From positions 1 to 64,000 of the forward strand of contig JAISMW010000094.1 in assembly GCA_031276545.1 (NCBI GenBank): a DNA stretch of 64,000 bases. The letters are read 5' to 3'. This document shows, in pieces, positions 1 through 9,036 of this stretch. A program made the position numbers and the translations under genes. Numbering within the stretch: position 1 is the first letter of the stretch; each line of letters starts with the position of its first letter. The notes under the pieces are model-generated. The model had not been told where the DNA came from. It was given only the letters and a program-made list of their open reading frames with translations, and ran no database searches. The DNA comes from Tannerellaceae bacterium (GTDB taxonomy: Bacteria > Bacteroidota > Bacteroidia > Bacteroidales > Tannerellaceae).

Positions 1-251
1 ACTCTTTTCGTTTCCCTGCTGTTAAACATATTTCCCGCATGTAAAAGCGGTGCGAATATCCATATCTTTGCCAAACTTATGATTAGACAATGCATAAACG
101 GTATGTATGGAGGGGTTGCTCTCCGCGCTGCCTCCGCAAGGGAGGGGCAGAGGCGGAGTACGCCCCGTTCATGCACCGTGATGGCTCTGCTTCCGAAGCA
201 AAACCTCCGCCGGAGTTGGAATGGAGGTTCTGCTTTCAAAACAAAACTTAA
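1..251. other. Hairpin-rich non-coding leader
   Basis: No convincing gene is visible. The stretch has several inverted repeats: 121-158 (arms CTCCGC / GCGGAG with further pairing inside), GCTTCCGAAGC at 189-199, and 197-208 pairing with 223-234 (AGCAAAACCTCC / GGAGGTTCTGCT, one mismatch). A -7-like TATCTTTG lies at 63-70, but no clear -33 partner is seen. The short reading frames here run through the repeats and look accidental. Confidence 0.5.
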
Positions 252-415
252 AAAAATGCGGCAGGAAGACTTTGTCATGGTGACAAAACCTTCCCGTCAA
301 CCGGCAGGGACATTTCGTCACGGTGACAAAGCGCCAAAAATGCGGCAGGAAGACTTTGTCATGGTGACAAAACCTTCCCGTCAACCGGCAGGGACGTTTC
401 GTCACGGTGACAAAG
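252..415. repeat. 84-bp direct repeat, two copies, palindrome-bearing
   Basis: An 80-bp block at 252-331 recurs at 336-415 with one difference (catttcg versus cgtttcg), so the period is 84 bp. Each copy holds TTTGTCATGGTGACAAA (271-287 and 355-371), a 7-bp inverted repeat around TGG, and GTCACGGTGAC (317-327 and 401-411). The GTCA core recurs at 274, 296, 317, 358, 380 and 401, so the 84-bp unit behaves as about four 21-bp subunits, one of them lacking the core. The block ends 70 bp before the start of the next gene. Function is unknown; a protein-binding array or transcribed hairpins are both possible. Confidence 0.9.
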
Positions 416-485
416 GACTGAATAACGGCTTTTCAGGAAAACAAACATTAAATATCACGTTTAATCATAAAAAACATTACAGCGT

Positions 486-1676
486 ATGATTGCAATAGAT
501 CCTCAACCCTCGTTTCTGAGACGTTTGCGAAATGCCGAGCATTTCGATTTGTTTGACACCATAGTCCGCCATGCCAAAAGTAAGGGAACCATGAAGCCCC
601 CCGGCCTCGTGCCGTCATGGACGGCCTTCCTCCAGTCGTTCGACAAGGAAGACAGAATCTACAAACGCGCCGCCCGGCGGGAAGAAACCGTCCTGATCAA
701 TGCGGCGCACGAGAAACGGAAAAATTCCTACCGGGCGCTGAAGTACCTGGTGGAAGCAGCTTCCTTCGACGAAACTCCGGGGGTGAAAGAGGCTGCCCGG
801 GTGATTCTGCGGGTGATGGAAAATTATCCGGCGCTCCGTGCGCCCATGAACGAAGCCTCGGCGCTGTTCACCAACTTTATTCAGGATGCGGAGAAGACGG
901 ATCATGCGGCCAAAATAGCCCTTATTACCGGTGCGGGCAATGCGATTGTCAGCCTGAAGCTGCACAACGACGCCTTTATAGACCTCTATGCCGGACGCAG
1001 CATGGCGGAAGGCGACGACAGGGAAGAAGGCACAATGGGCGAAGCCCGGACGGATACCGACGAAAAGTTTGTCCTCCTGGCCGAAGACATCAACGCCTTC
1101 TACCGCGCCAACGAGCGATCGGCCTCGAAAGACGCCGAAGTGAGCGAACTGCTGTCCGACCTCATCCGCTTTATCAACAACTATCTGCACGAACACAAAC
1201 TGATCTTTTCGCGCCGCAGCGGAAAGTATACAGCCGGATCGGGCGGCGGCAGCCACAAGCCATCGCCCCCCGACGAAGAGCAGCCCCCCGTACCGGAAAT
1301 TCCGGAATTTTCCATCTCCGCCCAGGAAACGCTGGGCAACAGTACGGTGATACCGGACTACGGCACGCAGATGACGCTCCGGGCTACCGACACCCAGGCC
1401 TTTGCCGCGGTACTCTATCCCGTCGCACGCGGCGGCATACTGAAACTGATTGACCCCGACACGGAGCAGGAGGAAGATTACCCCGTCGCCGACTTCCTCT
1501 TCGACGCCGACGGCACCACGCCCGTCGGCCTGCTGGTAGATGCGCCAAACAACACAACGGCGCTGGCGAAACCCTTCAACGGCATCGGCCCGGCCATAGC
1601 GGAAGTGCTGAAAGACGGCCTTCTGCTGGCCATCCTCCTCGACGTGCAGTTTCCCGCCTCGATGAGCGAAGGATAG
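486..1676 (+). CDS. Uncharacterised protein, DUF6261-like
   Basis: A 396-residue soluble protein without signal peptide or membrane segments. Residues 1 to about 245 look helical and acidic and resemble, from memory, the Bacteroidales family DUF6261, including a late segment DLIRFINNYLHEHKLIF. A Gly/Ser/Pro/Glu-rich linker (about 250-275) leads to a C-terminal part of about 120 residues rich in Asp/Pro/Thr, possibly beta-structured. It stands alone: the gene before is outside the window and the next gene is on the opposite strand. Its upstream DNA is full of palindromes and an 84-bp repeat, which may control it. No function can be assigned. The family call is moderate; the coding call is strong because the frame is long and codon use is regular. 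Confidence 0.75.
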   Translation: MIAIDPQPSFLRRLRNAEHFDLFDTIVRHAKSKGTMKPPGLVPSWTAFLQSFDKEDRIYKRAARREETVLINAAHEKRKNSYRALKYLVEAASFDETPGVKEAARVILRVMENYPALRAPMNEASALFTNFIQDAEKTDHAAKIALITGAGNAIVSLKLHNDAFIDLYAGRSMAEGDDREEGTMGEARTDTDEKFVLLAEDINAFYRANERSASKDAEVSELLSDLIRFINNYLHEHKLIFSRRSGKYTAGSGGGSHKPSPPDEEQPPVPEIPEFSISAQETLGNSTVIPDYGTQMTLRATDTQAFAAVLYPVARGGILKLIDPDTEQEEDYPVADFLFDADGTTPVGLLVDAPNNTTALAKPFNGIGPAIAEVLKDGLLLAILLDVQFPASMSEG

Positions 1677-1813
1677 CGCGCCGGAGGCGAACGGCCTGCT
1701 GTCCGAACTGTGATTCCTGCAAGCCCCCAAGGGGCAGTATGCCCTAGCCTGAACTGCCTTGACTAATTCCACAACTCTATTTAAATGCGTTTGCCCTGTA
1801 TGAACCGGGAATA

Positions 1814-1858
1814 AACAAAAAAAATTACCCTCTGTTCGTATATGAACAGGGGGTAATT
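1814..1858 (-). terminator. Rho-independent terminator of the propeller lipoprotein gene
   Basis: The arms AATTACCCTCTGTTC (1823-1837) and GAACAGGGGGTAATT (1844-1858) pair with one G-U over a 6-nt loop. Read on the minus strand the hairpin is followed by a run of T, so it ends transcription coming from the gene at 1904-3079. Confidence 0.85.
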
Positions 1859-1903
1859 CTATTCCGGAGCCTCCCGTACCAACAGGTACAAAGAATATAT
1901 TTT

Positions 1904-3079
1904 TTATCGACTTAGAATCAGCAGCACAGGATTCTGATCTTCGTCCGCATAGCGGATACGCTGCTGCACCCTGAGCCGGTCTGCCTCATCGAAAGCCTTC
2001 GCCGCATAGTCGATAATATCCGCCGGAATAAGAGGAAGGATCAGTTCGTTATTGTCCTGGATGAAATAGCTCTGTTTCGTCAGATTGATCGGATAGCCCG
2101 ACAGGGCGACGTCTTCCCGGATGGTTTTGAAGTCGAGCGTCGCTTCGCGGCTTTCTCCGGAGATAAGCGCAAAATGACATTCGCCGCCATAAAAATAGGC
2201 ATACAGGAAGTCCTTCCCGTAGTCGAGGAACAAACCGGTTCCGTAGGCATAATTCTCCCTGAACAGCGCCTGGAAAAAGACCGATACATCCGCATAGTCA
2301 TTCCGGTAGAACGACGGCGGAATATTCCTCTGATTGATATTCACACAGAAAGCAGGCCTCAGTTTATCGTTAGCCCATTGATGGATCACGTCTTCAAACA
2401 TCGTAAAGAAATACACTCCGTTTTCGTTGCCGAACGCCCGGCTGAAGTGATTGGCGGAATGAATATGCAGAAATTTAGCCTTTGCGGAATCTATTTCCAG
2501 GTAGTTCCCGGTCAGGCTGCCGGTAGCCAGGTCAAGAGTTTTAAACTGATGCCGGTTGTCCTGATCCAGTTCATTGCCGATATACACGCCCACTTTTTCG
2601 GGCCCGACGAAATAGATTTTGGCTGCCCAGTAATCCAGTTTGAGGATTTTCGCCAGCGTGCCGTCCCACCTGTAGTTATACAGCGTCCGGTCTGTCCGGC
2701 TCAGGATCCAGACGGTTTGATCCCCGCCGACCTCAAAGTCCGAAATGTTTTTGTATTCTTCCGGCCCCTGTCCGTTTCGCTGAATTTTTCCGGACGCCCG
2801 TCCTTCTTCATCGAAGCGGTAGAGGGCAAGCCGGTCGGCCACATAGATAAATCCGTCTTTGCGGACGATTTTTACCACATCGCCTATCAGCACGTCCTGA
2901 TTCGTTTCGAGCGGCACACATTGGACGGACGAGAACAGAGCGGAACTGTTCGCCTGGTCGGTATAGACTTCCGAAGAAATCGAAAGTTCCACAGGCGCGT
3001 CACCGTCCGTCTGCTTCACATCGCAGCCGGCCAGTAGCAAGACGGCTGCCGATAAAAAAATGGAATGGAATGTTTTCAT
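1904..3079 (-). CDS. 6-bladed beta-propeller lipoprotein
   Basis: A 391-residue lipoprotein. The N-terminus has a hydrophobic signal ending in the lipobox LLLAGC, so the mature protein is predicted to be lipid-anchored. The body fits the Bacteroidetes 6-bladed beta-propeller family (formerly DUF5128): an early VPLETN segment, then repeated blade-like stretches such as IVRKDGFIYVADR and FDEEGRASGKIQRNGQGPEEY. These proteins are common near SusCD loci and their role is poorly known; surface binding or sensing is only an inference. It is a single-gene unit with its own terminator. A -7-like box lies on the minus strand at 3112-3119. Confidence 0.85.
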   Translation of the reverse strand: MKTFHSIFLSAAVLLLAGCDVKQTDGDAPVELSISSEVYTDQANSSALFSSVQCVPLETNQDVLIGDVVKIVRKDGFIYVADRLALYRFDEEGRASGKIQRNGQGPEEYKNISDFEVGGDQTVWILSRTDRTLYNYRWDGTLAKILKLDYWAAKIYFVGPEKVGVYIGNELDQDNRHQFKTLDLATGSLTGNYLEIDSAKAKFLHIHSANHFSRAFGNENGVYFFTMFEDVIHQWANDKLRPAFCVNINQRNIPPSFYRNDYADVSVFFQALFRENYAYGTGLFLDYGKDFLYAYFYGGECHFALISGESREATLDFKTIREDVALSGYPINLTKQSYFIQDNNELILPLIPADIIDYAAKAFDEADRLRVQQRIRYADEDQNPVLLILSR

Positions 3080-3111
3080 TTTGTTTGTTATTTATAGAGT
3101 GATTCAAGCTG

Positions 3112-3119
3112 CAAATATA
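3112..3119 (-). promoter_or_regulatory. Candidate -7 box for the propeller lipoprotein
   Basis: On the minus strand this reads TATATTTG, matching the Bacteroidetes -7 consensus TAnnTTTG, about 33 bp before the start codon. No clear -33 element was found. Confidence 0.4.
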
Positions 3120-3306
3120 AACTGAAATCAGACGAAAACGCATTGCAGCGACCGCCTCACTGATTAAAAAAACATCGTACCTTCGTCGCCTTGCCTTATG
3201 CAGAGAAGGAGGGGCTTGGCAGAAGCCGTCGGACGGCGTTTCCGAAGCAAGCCCCGGACTGTATCCCGCAAGAGCCGGAAGAAATTTTAATTTAATGTTT
3301 TACACC

Positions 3307-5727
3307 ATGAACAAGAAATGTTTTTTATGTGCGCTGACGGTTTCCCTGGCAATCGCCACAGGCTATGCCGGCGAAGCGCTGGCGCGGTATACGTTTACTT
3401 CGCCGGGCTGGGCTACGTTCGGCGTCGTATTGCCGGAAGGACAAGCCACCGCCGGCCTGGCCGTGGGTACGCTTCCCACGCAGACCGATGTGAAGAACCG
3501 GTGGACGGACGGCTCTATCCGCTACGCCATCCTGACGGCCAAAATCACGGAGGCCGGAGCCTATGATATCCGCGAGGCGGCGGCGGCCTCCGGTTCGTTT
3601 TCGCCCGTGATACCTTCCGCCGGCCTGGATCTGACCATCGAGGGCGTGCACTACGCCTCCACCGTTGCGCCGTCCTCCGTGCCTATGGTACAGTCTCCCG
3701 TTGTCCGGGTCAATCCTCATTTAGCCTCCACGGTTACATTCGCCGCGCAGCCTGCGGATCTATGGCTCGACGGCCCGCTCGTCCGGGAATACCGCATCAG
3801 GGACATTCCGCACAACGGCGGCGCAGCCCATCCTTTCCTTTCCAATATATGGGACGTCAGGGTATACAGCGACGGTACGTCGCGCGTGGACGTGACGGTA
3901 GAGAACATCCGCGACGTAGCCATCGCCGGCGGAGTAGTATACGGCGTGGACGTCCTGCTGAACGGTCGGACGGTATTCCATCGCGATGCGGCCGTTCCGG
4001 GGGCGAATCCGCTTACGGCAGACAAATGCGTCTCCACTTCCGTAAACAACGGTCTGCAAACGGGCAATTACCTCCGTATCACTGCGGGCGCCCTGGCAGG
4101 CGAAGTCGCTGTGGCATCCGACGGACAGGATACCTTCGGCTCCTATCCCGTATGTTTTTCGGGCGCCCAGGAAAATGCGCCCTGGGAACGCGTGCTGTAT
4201 CATCCCTACGCCACGCGCTGGCGGCGGACGTTTGCGGCAAACGGCTTTGCGGAAGCGACCGTAGCGCCGGACTTTGCTCCCTTTATAGCCGCCGGCGCCG
4301 TGCCCGCCTATCTGCCGACGGTGAACAGCCCCTCCCGCACGATCCGGCGCGAACAGGGGGAACGGTTCGACATCCTGAATTTCGGCCTCATGACCATGTA
4401 TATGCCTACCACCGGCGGACGGGAAGACATCGGACCCTATCCGGACTGGACGGCGCAGTACATCATCCACAAGACCGATCAGCAGCGCGAATACATGCTG
4501 ATAAACGGCGACCTGGCCGGCTCCTGGAGCGGGCACTTCGCCAAGGACGATCCGTCCGAAATCGTCACGGTGAACGAAAAGCCGGACTACTGGCTCGACA
4601 CCCGATCCTGGGGAGACAATAAGCCGCTGAACGATCTCCGGGGAGTCGCCAACATCCCGGACGGCGCCCATGTGCCGTCGCTGGCCTACGTCCCCTACCT
4701 CGTCACCGGAGACCGCTATTACAACGACGAAATGCTGCATTATGCCAACCAGGCCGTGCTGGCCTCTAATCCCGGATTCAACGGCCGTTATGGCGAGCAG
4801 GGTCTCATCTGGCAAAACGAAATGCGCGGCTGGGCCTGGCGGTTTCGCAACATCGCCGACGCCGCCAATTATCTGCCGGACGACCACCGGTATAAGGATT
4901 ACTTTACGGGAATCATGAACAACAACCTCAGGGCGATGGACGCCTACGCTGCCGCCAATCCGACTCCCCTGGGCTTCGTCCCCTTCGGAACCGAGATACG
5001 GGTAGCCGGCGCCGAAGAACTGATTATCGGCGCCTTCCCCTGGCAATACGCCTACCTGGCCTGGTCGCTGGATCATGCCATCCGGCAGAACGCCGGAACA
5101 GAGGGTTCCGCCATGCGCGACCGCATCCTCAGCCTGGCGCTGGCTTCGCTCGGCAGTTCGCCGGATTTCCCGCGGGAATACGCCGCCATGTACTGGCCTG
5201 TCATCGGCAAGCGGGAGGCGGGAGAGATGCGCTTCTTCAGCACCTGGAAGGAAGTCTTCGACGCCAACTTCCGCAACGCAGACAACTCGACCAACCCTCC
5301 CCCCGCATGGGAAGGCGGCTATGGCAACGAGATGCACCTGCTGATGGTACTGGCCAAACAAGCCGGCCTGCCCGGCGCCGCCTCCGCCCTCGAATGGGTA
5401 GACCACGAAGCGGGCAGCGGACAGATCATCGAGTCGCTCAATGCACGCCCTGCCTACGCTCTGCTGGACGGCCTGCCCGATTCGGGTACATCCGCCGAAC
5501 CCCTCGCTGCTATCCGTTTGCCGTCCGGCAGACTGAAAGCAACCTCCCTCTCCGGCGGCCTGCTCATCACCGGCTTTGTGGAGGGAGAACAATTTCGCGT
5601 CTACAACCTGCAGGGAAAACTTGTCTATCATGGCAAAGCCAAAGCCGCCCAAGAACGCGTCCTCCTGCCCGAACGGGGGGTCTACATCGCAACTGCCGGA
5701 AACGAGGCGGTGAAAGCGGTGTACTGA
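3307..5727 (+). CDS. Large secreted carbohydrate-related protein with C-terminal sorting-like tail
   Basis: About 806 residues from the ATG at 3307, preferred over the ATG at 3295 because it gives a clean signal peptide (MNKKCFLCALTVSLAIATGY...). The N-terminal beta-rich part contains KNRWTDGSIRYAIL, a segment resembling the opening of PcRGLX/YetA-like exo-rhamnogalacturonan lyases. The middle (about 400-690) is helical and rich in Trp/Tyr, as in alpha/alpha-toroid lyases and hydrolases. The last 65 residues, with FRVYNLQGKLVYHG and then GVYIATAG, resemble a Por-secretion sorting domain or DUF6383. I cannot name the catalytic family or residues. It is followed by a strong terminator and then a SusCD pair, so a role in glycan degradation is inferred. 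Confidence 0.65.
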   Translation: MNKKCFLCALTVSLAIATGYAGEALARYTFTSPGWATFGVVLPEGQATAGLAVGTLPTQTDVKNRWTDGSIRYAILTAKITEAGAYDIREAAAASGSFSPVIPSAGLDLTIEGVHYASTVAPSSVPMVQSPVVRVNPHLASTVTFAAQPADLWLDGPLVREYRIRDIPHNGGAAHPFLSNIWDVRVYSDGTSRVDVTVENIRDVAIAGGVVYGVDVLLNGRTVFHRDAAVPGANPLTADKCVSTSVNNGLQTGNYLRITAGALAGEVAVASDGQDTFGSYPVCFSGAQENAPWERVLYHPYATRWRRTFAANGFAEATVAPDFAPFIAAGAVPAYLPTVNSPSRTIRREQGERFDILNFGLMTMYMPTTGGREDIGPYPDWTAQYIIHKTDQQREYMLINGDLAGSWSGHFAKDDPSEIVTVNEKPDYWLDTRSWGDNKPLNDLRGVANIPDGAHVPSLAYVPYLVTGDRYYNDEMLHYANQAVLASNPGFNGRYGEQGLIWQNEMRGWAWRFRNIADAANYLPDDHRYKDYFTGIMNNNLRAMDAYAAANPTPLGFVPFGTEIRVAGAEELIIGAFPWQYAYLAWSLDHAIRQNAGTEGSAMRDRILSLALASLGSSPDFPREYAAMYWPVIGKREAGEMRFFSTWKEVFDANFRNADNSTNPPPAWEGGYGNEMHLLMVLAKQAGLPGAASALEWVDHEAGSGQIIESLNARPAYALLDGLPDSGTSAEPLAAIRLPSGRLKATSLSGGLLITGFVEGEQFRVYNLQGKLVYHGKAKAAQERVLLPERGVYIATAGNEAVKAVY

Positions 5728-5731
5728 ATCC

Positions 5732-5772
5732 ATACGGCCGGCTTTCTCCTCCGGCCGTATTTATTTTGATTT
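5732..5772 (+). terminator. Rho-independent terminator
   Basis: ATACGGCCGG and CCGGCCGTAT form a 10-bp G+C-rich stem (5732-5760) with a short loop, followed by TTATTTTGATTT. It lies just after the stop codon at 5727 and separates this gene from the SusC gene. Confidence 0.9.
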
Positions 5773-5790
5773 AAAAGACAGGAAGGATAC

Positions 5791-5817
5791 TTTGTTAAGA
5801 AGTTATTACTACATTTG
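5791..5817 (+). promoter_or_regulatory. Candidate promoter of the first SusCD pair
   Basis: TACATTTG at 5810-5817 matches the -7 consensus TAnnTTTG, with a TTTG at 5791-5794 as possible -33 element, although the 15-bp gap is shorter than usual. Transcription would start near 5823 and leave a leader of about 120 nt before the SusC start. Confidence 0.5.
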
Positions 5818-5941
5818 CAAAAATATTAATATCTGTAAATATAAACCTATAAATGAAATCTACAAACACAAGCGCATTTCCTCTATCCGGAGGAATCATC
5901 ATAATCCGATTTTTTAATCTATTAATTTTAAAAATGTTTCT

Positions 5942-8900
5942 ATGAAGAAGATTGTCTCTTTATTCTTTTGCCTGTTTGCAGGCATTGGATTGGCGTCTGC
6001 CCAGACGGCAAGGGTAACAGGTACTGTTACCTCGGCCGACGACGGCGAGCCGATCATTGGTGCATCGATCGTAGTGAAAGGAACCTCTACGGGTACCATC
6101 ACCGACCTGGACGGCGCCTTTACGCTGAATGTACCCGGCGATGTAAAGACGCTCACTATTTCGTATGTGGGTATGATTACCCAGGAAGTGGCCGTAAAAC
6201 CCGTGCTGAATATCATTCTGCAGTCGGACACGCAAAACCTGGAAGAAATCGTAGTCGTGGGCTACGGTACGCAACGCAAAAAGGACGTCACCAGTTCCAT
6301 CTCGCAAGTGCGCGGGCAGGACATCGCCGACAAGGCCTCGCCCAGTTTCCTCCAGTCGATGGCCGGACGGGCTTCGGGCGTGCAGATCATCTCGCCTTCG
6401 GCCGACGTATCCACGCCTCCGCGCGTGATTATCCGCGGCGTGGGGACGATATCCTCATCCAAAGACCCGCTCTACGTGGTCAACGGTATCCCGGTGACTT
6501 CCGGCCAAATCGCCGGTTCGGGAAACAACAACGCCCTGGCCGACATCAACCCCGCCGACATCGAGTCGTTTGAAATCCTCAAGGACGGAGCCGCCACAGC
6601 CATCTACGGTTCGCGCGCCGCCAACGGCGTGGTGCTGATCACCACCAAGCAGGGGAAACAGGGTACCGCCAAACTGACGTACGACACTTGGGTGGCCGCT
6701 TCAAATCCCTCCAAGCTCTACGACCTGCTCAACGGACAGGAGTTTGTGGAAATAGCCAACGAAAAAGACCGCAACGCCGGCAACGCCGAATCGGCCGCCT
6801 ACGACGGGACGGATACCAAATGGTACGACCACGTATTCCGCACCGGCATCCAGCACAGCCATTCGCTCTCGCTTTCGGGCGCTACGCCGAAGACCCAGTA
6901 CTACCTCTCGGCCGGGTATACCGACCAGAAAGGCGTTATCATCGCCAACAATTACAACCGCTACACCTTCTACGGCCGGGCAAGCCATACGTTCCTGAAA
7001 GATTACGTAACGGCAGGCTTCAGCCTCAACGCCTCGCAGCAAAAGAACAACGGCTACACCGCCGGCACCAACTCGCTGAGCGGCGCCATGTATGCCTCGC
7101 TCAAGATGCTGCCCAACGTAGCGGTGTATGACGATACCGACCCGACGGGATACAATATCGCCGACGACCAGCGCTCCCTCGGCGGAGGCCCCAACGCGAA
7201 GGCTATCGACGTGAACATCCCCAACATCATGTGGGTACTGAAGAACAATAAAATATACAACAACTCCTGGCGCCTGCTCCCCACGGCCAATATCGACGTC
7301 AAGCCGGTAGACTGGCTTACGTACCGCTTTGTGCTGGGAGCCGACGTCTCCCTGATTGACAATGCCACCGTTTACAGGCCCGAATCGGGCGACGGCTTCG
7401 GATCGAACGGATACATCGGCCGTACCTTCCGCCAGCGTCAGCGCTGGAACCTCCAGAATATTCTGACCTTCAACAAGGACTTCGGCGTGCACCACGTGGA
7501 CGCTACGGCCGTGGCCGAATGGAACAACTACGTGAACAAAAGCTTTTCGGGCTACGGGGAACAGTTCTCGGATCCCTTCTTTGTGGACGAGCTGATTTCA
7601 AGGACCTATTCGACCTACGAATCCGGCGGCTCCTATACCACTTCGGGATTGTCCTCGTATATCTTCCGCGCAAACTATAATTACAACAGCATTGCCTACA
7701 TCGGCGGATCGGTGCGCCGCGACGGTATCTCCGTGCTGGATCCCGACAACCGCTGGGGTACCTTCTACGGAGCTTCGGCCGCCCTGCGCATCTCGAACCT
7801 GGACTTCTGGAAAGAAAGCGCCATCGGCGAAATCATCAACGACCTGCGTATCCGCGGGAGTCTGGCCGAGGTGGGCAACGACCGCCTGTCGGCCGACTTC
7901 CTCTACAAAGACATCTTCTCCGGACAGATGTACGGCACGCAGACCGCCATCGCCTACAGCCAGGCCGGGAACAAAGACCTGAAATGGGAAACGCAGAAAA
8001 TCATGGACGTAGGATTCGATATGGGATTCCTCAACAACCGCTTCAACCTGGTCTTTGCCTACTGGAACAAGAACAACAGCGACATCGTGCTCGACGTGCC
8101 CACCCCGCCGTCGATGGGCGTGCCCGGTAATAAAATCACCCAAAACTACGGCTCCATCAAGAACGACGGGATCGAGCTGGAAATAGGCGGCAATATTATC
8201 CAGGGAGGAAAGCTGGGATGGAAATCCTCCCTCAACTTCTCTACCCAGAACAGCAAGGTAGTGACCCTGGTGAACGATATTCCCTACGAACACTACATCC
8301 TGCGCGAAGGCGAATCCATCAACGCCCTCTACGGATACCGCTACGCCGGCACGAACCCGGCCAACGGGAACCCGATGTATTACCTCAAGGACAACAGCAT
8401 CGTACAGGGAAACATCAGCGACTCGAAATACTACAAGTATAATTCCGCCAACCCCGGCGACCTGAGCGAATCCGCCAACCTGACGGCCGATGACAAGGCC
8501 ATCCTGGGCAATACCATCCCGACCTGGTTCGGAGGATGGGATAATACGCTGACGTGGAAAAACTTTGACCTCAACCTCTTCCTCCGCTTCTCCGGAGGCA
8601 ATAAGGTGGCCAACATAACCCGCCGCGACCTGCTCAACCAGCAGTTCCTCAACAACAGCAAGGAGATCCTCGGACGCTGGCAAAGCCCCGAAAAACCCGG
8701 CGACGGACAGACGCCCAAACTCTGGTACGGACGCGCCAGCTTCATCAACATGGATGGGAACGGCAGCTCGCGCTGGGTGGAAGACGGCGCCTTCCTGAAG
8801 GTGCAAAACCTCGCCATCGGCTACACCCTGCCCGCCTCGCTCTGCCGCTCGATCTTTATCGAAAAAGCGCGCATCTACATCCAGGGACAGAACCTGCTCA

Positions 8901-9022
8901 CCTTTACAGGCTACTCCGGCCTCGACCCCGAAGCATACAACCCCAGTGTAGTACCCGGCGTGGACTGGAACAGCAACCCGCAGCAGCGGACTTTCCTGGT
9001 AGGATTGAACATTGGATTTTAA
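5942..9022 (+). CDS. SusC/RagA family TonB-linked outer-membrane transporter
   Basis: A 1026-residue TonB-dependent transporter for glycan import across the outer membrane. After the signal peptide (ending GLASAQ) comes a carboxypeptidase-regulatory-like domain (about 24-100, VTGTVTSADDGEPIIGAS), the family hallmark EEIVVVGYGTQRKKDV before the plug (about 115-230, including DPLYVVNGIPV and GAATAIYGSRAANGVVLITT), and then a long beta-barrel ending in an aromatic residue. It pairs with the SusD-type gene 14 bp downstream. Its substrate cannot be read from the sequence, and no enzyme gene follows in the same unit. Confidence 0.96.
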   Translation: MKKIVSLFFCLFAGIGLASAQTARVTGTVTSADDGEPIIGASIVVKGTSTGTITDLDGAFTLNVPGDVKTLTISYVGMITQEVAVKPVLNIILQSDTQNLEEIVVVGYGTQRKKDVTSSISQVRGQDIADKASPSFLQSMAGRASGVQIISPSADVSTPPRVIIRGVGTISSSKDPLYVVNGIPVTSGQIAGSGNNNALADINPADIESFEILKDGAATAIYGSRAANGVVLITTKQGKQGTAKLTYDTWVAASNPSKLYDLLNGQEFVEIANEKDRNAGNAESAAYDGTDTKWYDHVFRTGIQHSHSLSLSGATPKTQYYLSAGYTDQKGVIIANNYNRYTFYGRASHTFLKDYVTAGFSLNASQQKNNGYTAGTNSLSGAMYASLKMLPNVAVYDDTDPTGYNIADDQRSLGGGPNAKAIDVNIPNIMWVLKNNKIYNNSWRLLPTANIDVKPVDWLTYRFVLGADVSLIDNATVYRPESGDGFGSNGYIGRTFRQRQRWNLQNILTFNKDFGVHHVDATAVAEWNNYVNKSFSGYGEQFSDPFFVDELISRTYSTYESGGSYTTSGLSSYIFRANYNYNSIAYIGGSVRRDGISVLDPDNRWGTFYGASAALRISNLDFWKESAIGEIINDLRIRGSLAEVGNDRLSADFLYKDIFSGQMYGTQTAIAYSQAGNKDLKWETQKIMDVGFDMGFLNNRFNLVFAYWNKNNSDIVLDVPTPPSMGVPGNKITQNYGSIKNDGIELEIGGNIIQGGKLGWKSSLNFSTQNSKVVTLVNDIPYEHYILREGESINALYGYRYAGTNPANGNPMYYLKDNSIVQGNISDSKYYKYNSANPGDLSESANLTADDKAILGNTIPTWFGGWDNTLTWKNFDLNLFLRFSGGNKVANITRRDLLNQQFLNNSKEILGRWQSPEKPGDGQTPKLWYGRASFINMDGNGSSRWVEDGAFLKVQNLAIGYTLPASLCRSIFIEKARIYIQGQNLLTFTGYSGLDPEAYNPSVVPGVDWNSNPQQRTFLVGLNIGF

Positions 9023-9036
9023 TCACATAAAACAAG

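Noticed and set aside
79..489. 136-residue frame before the DUF6261-like gene
   Set aside because: It runs through the hairpins and both 84-bp repeats, gives a repeated peptide, and overlaps the start of the real gene.
3760..5733. 657-residue minus-strand frame opposite the secreted protein
   Set aside because: A shadow of G+C-rich codons; the plus frame has signal peptide, terminator and family-like features.
5818..5941. Riboswitch in the leader of the first SusC gene
   Set aside because: The leader is A+T-rich and simple; no known aptamer core was recognised.
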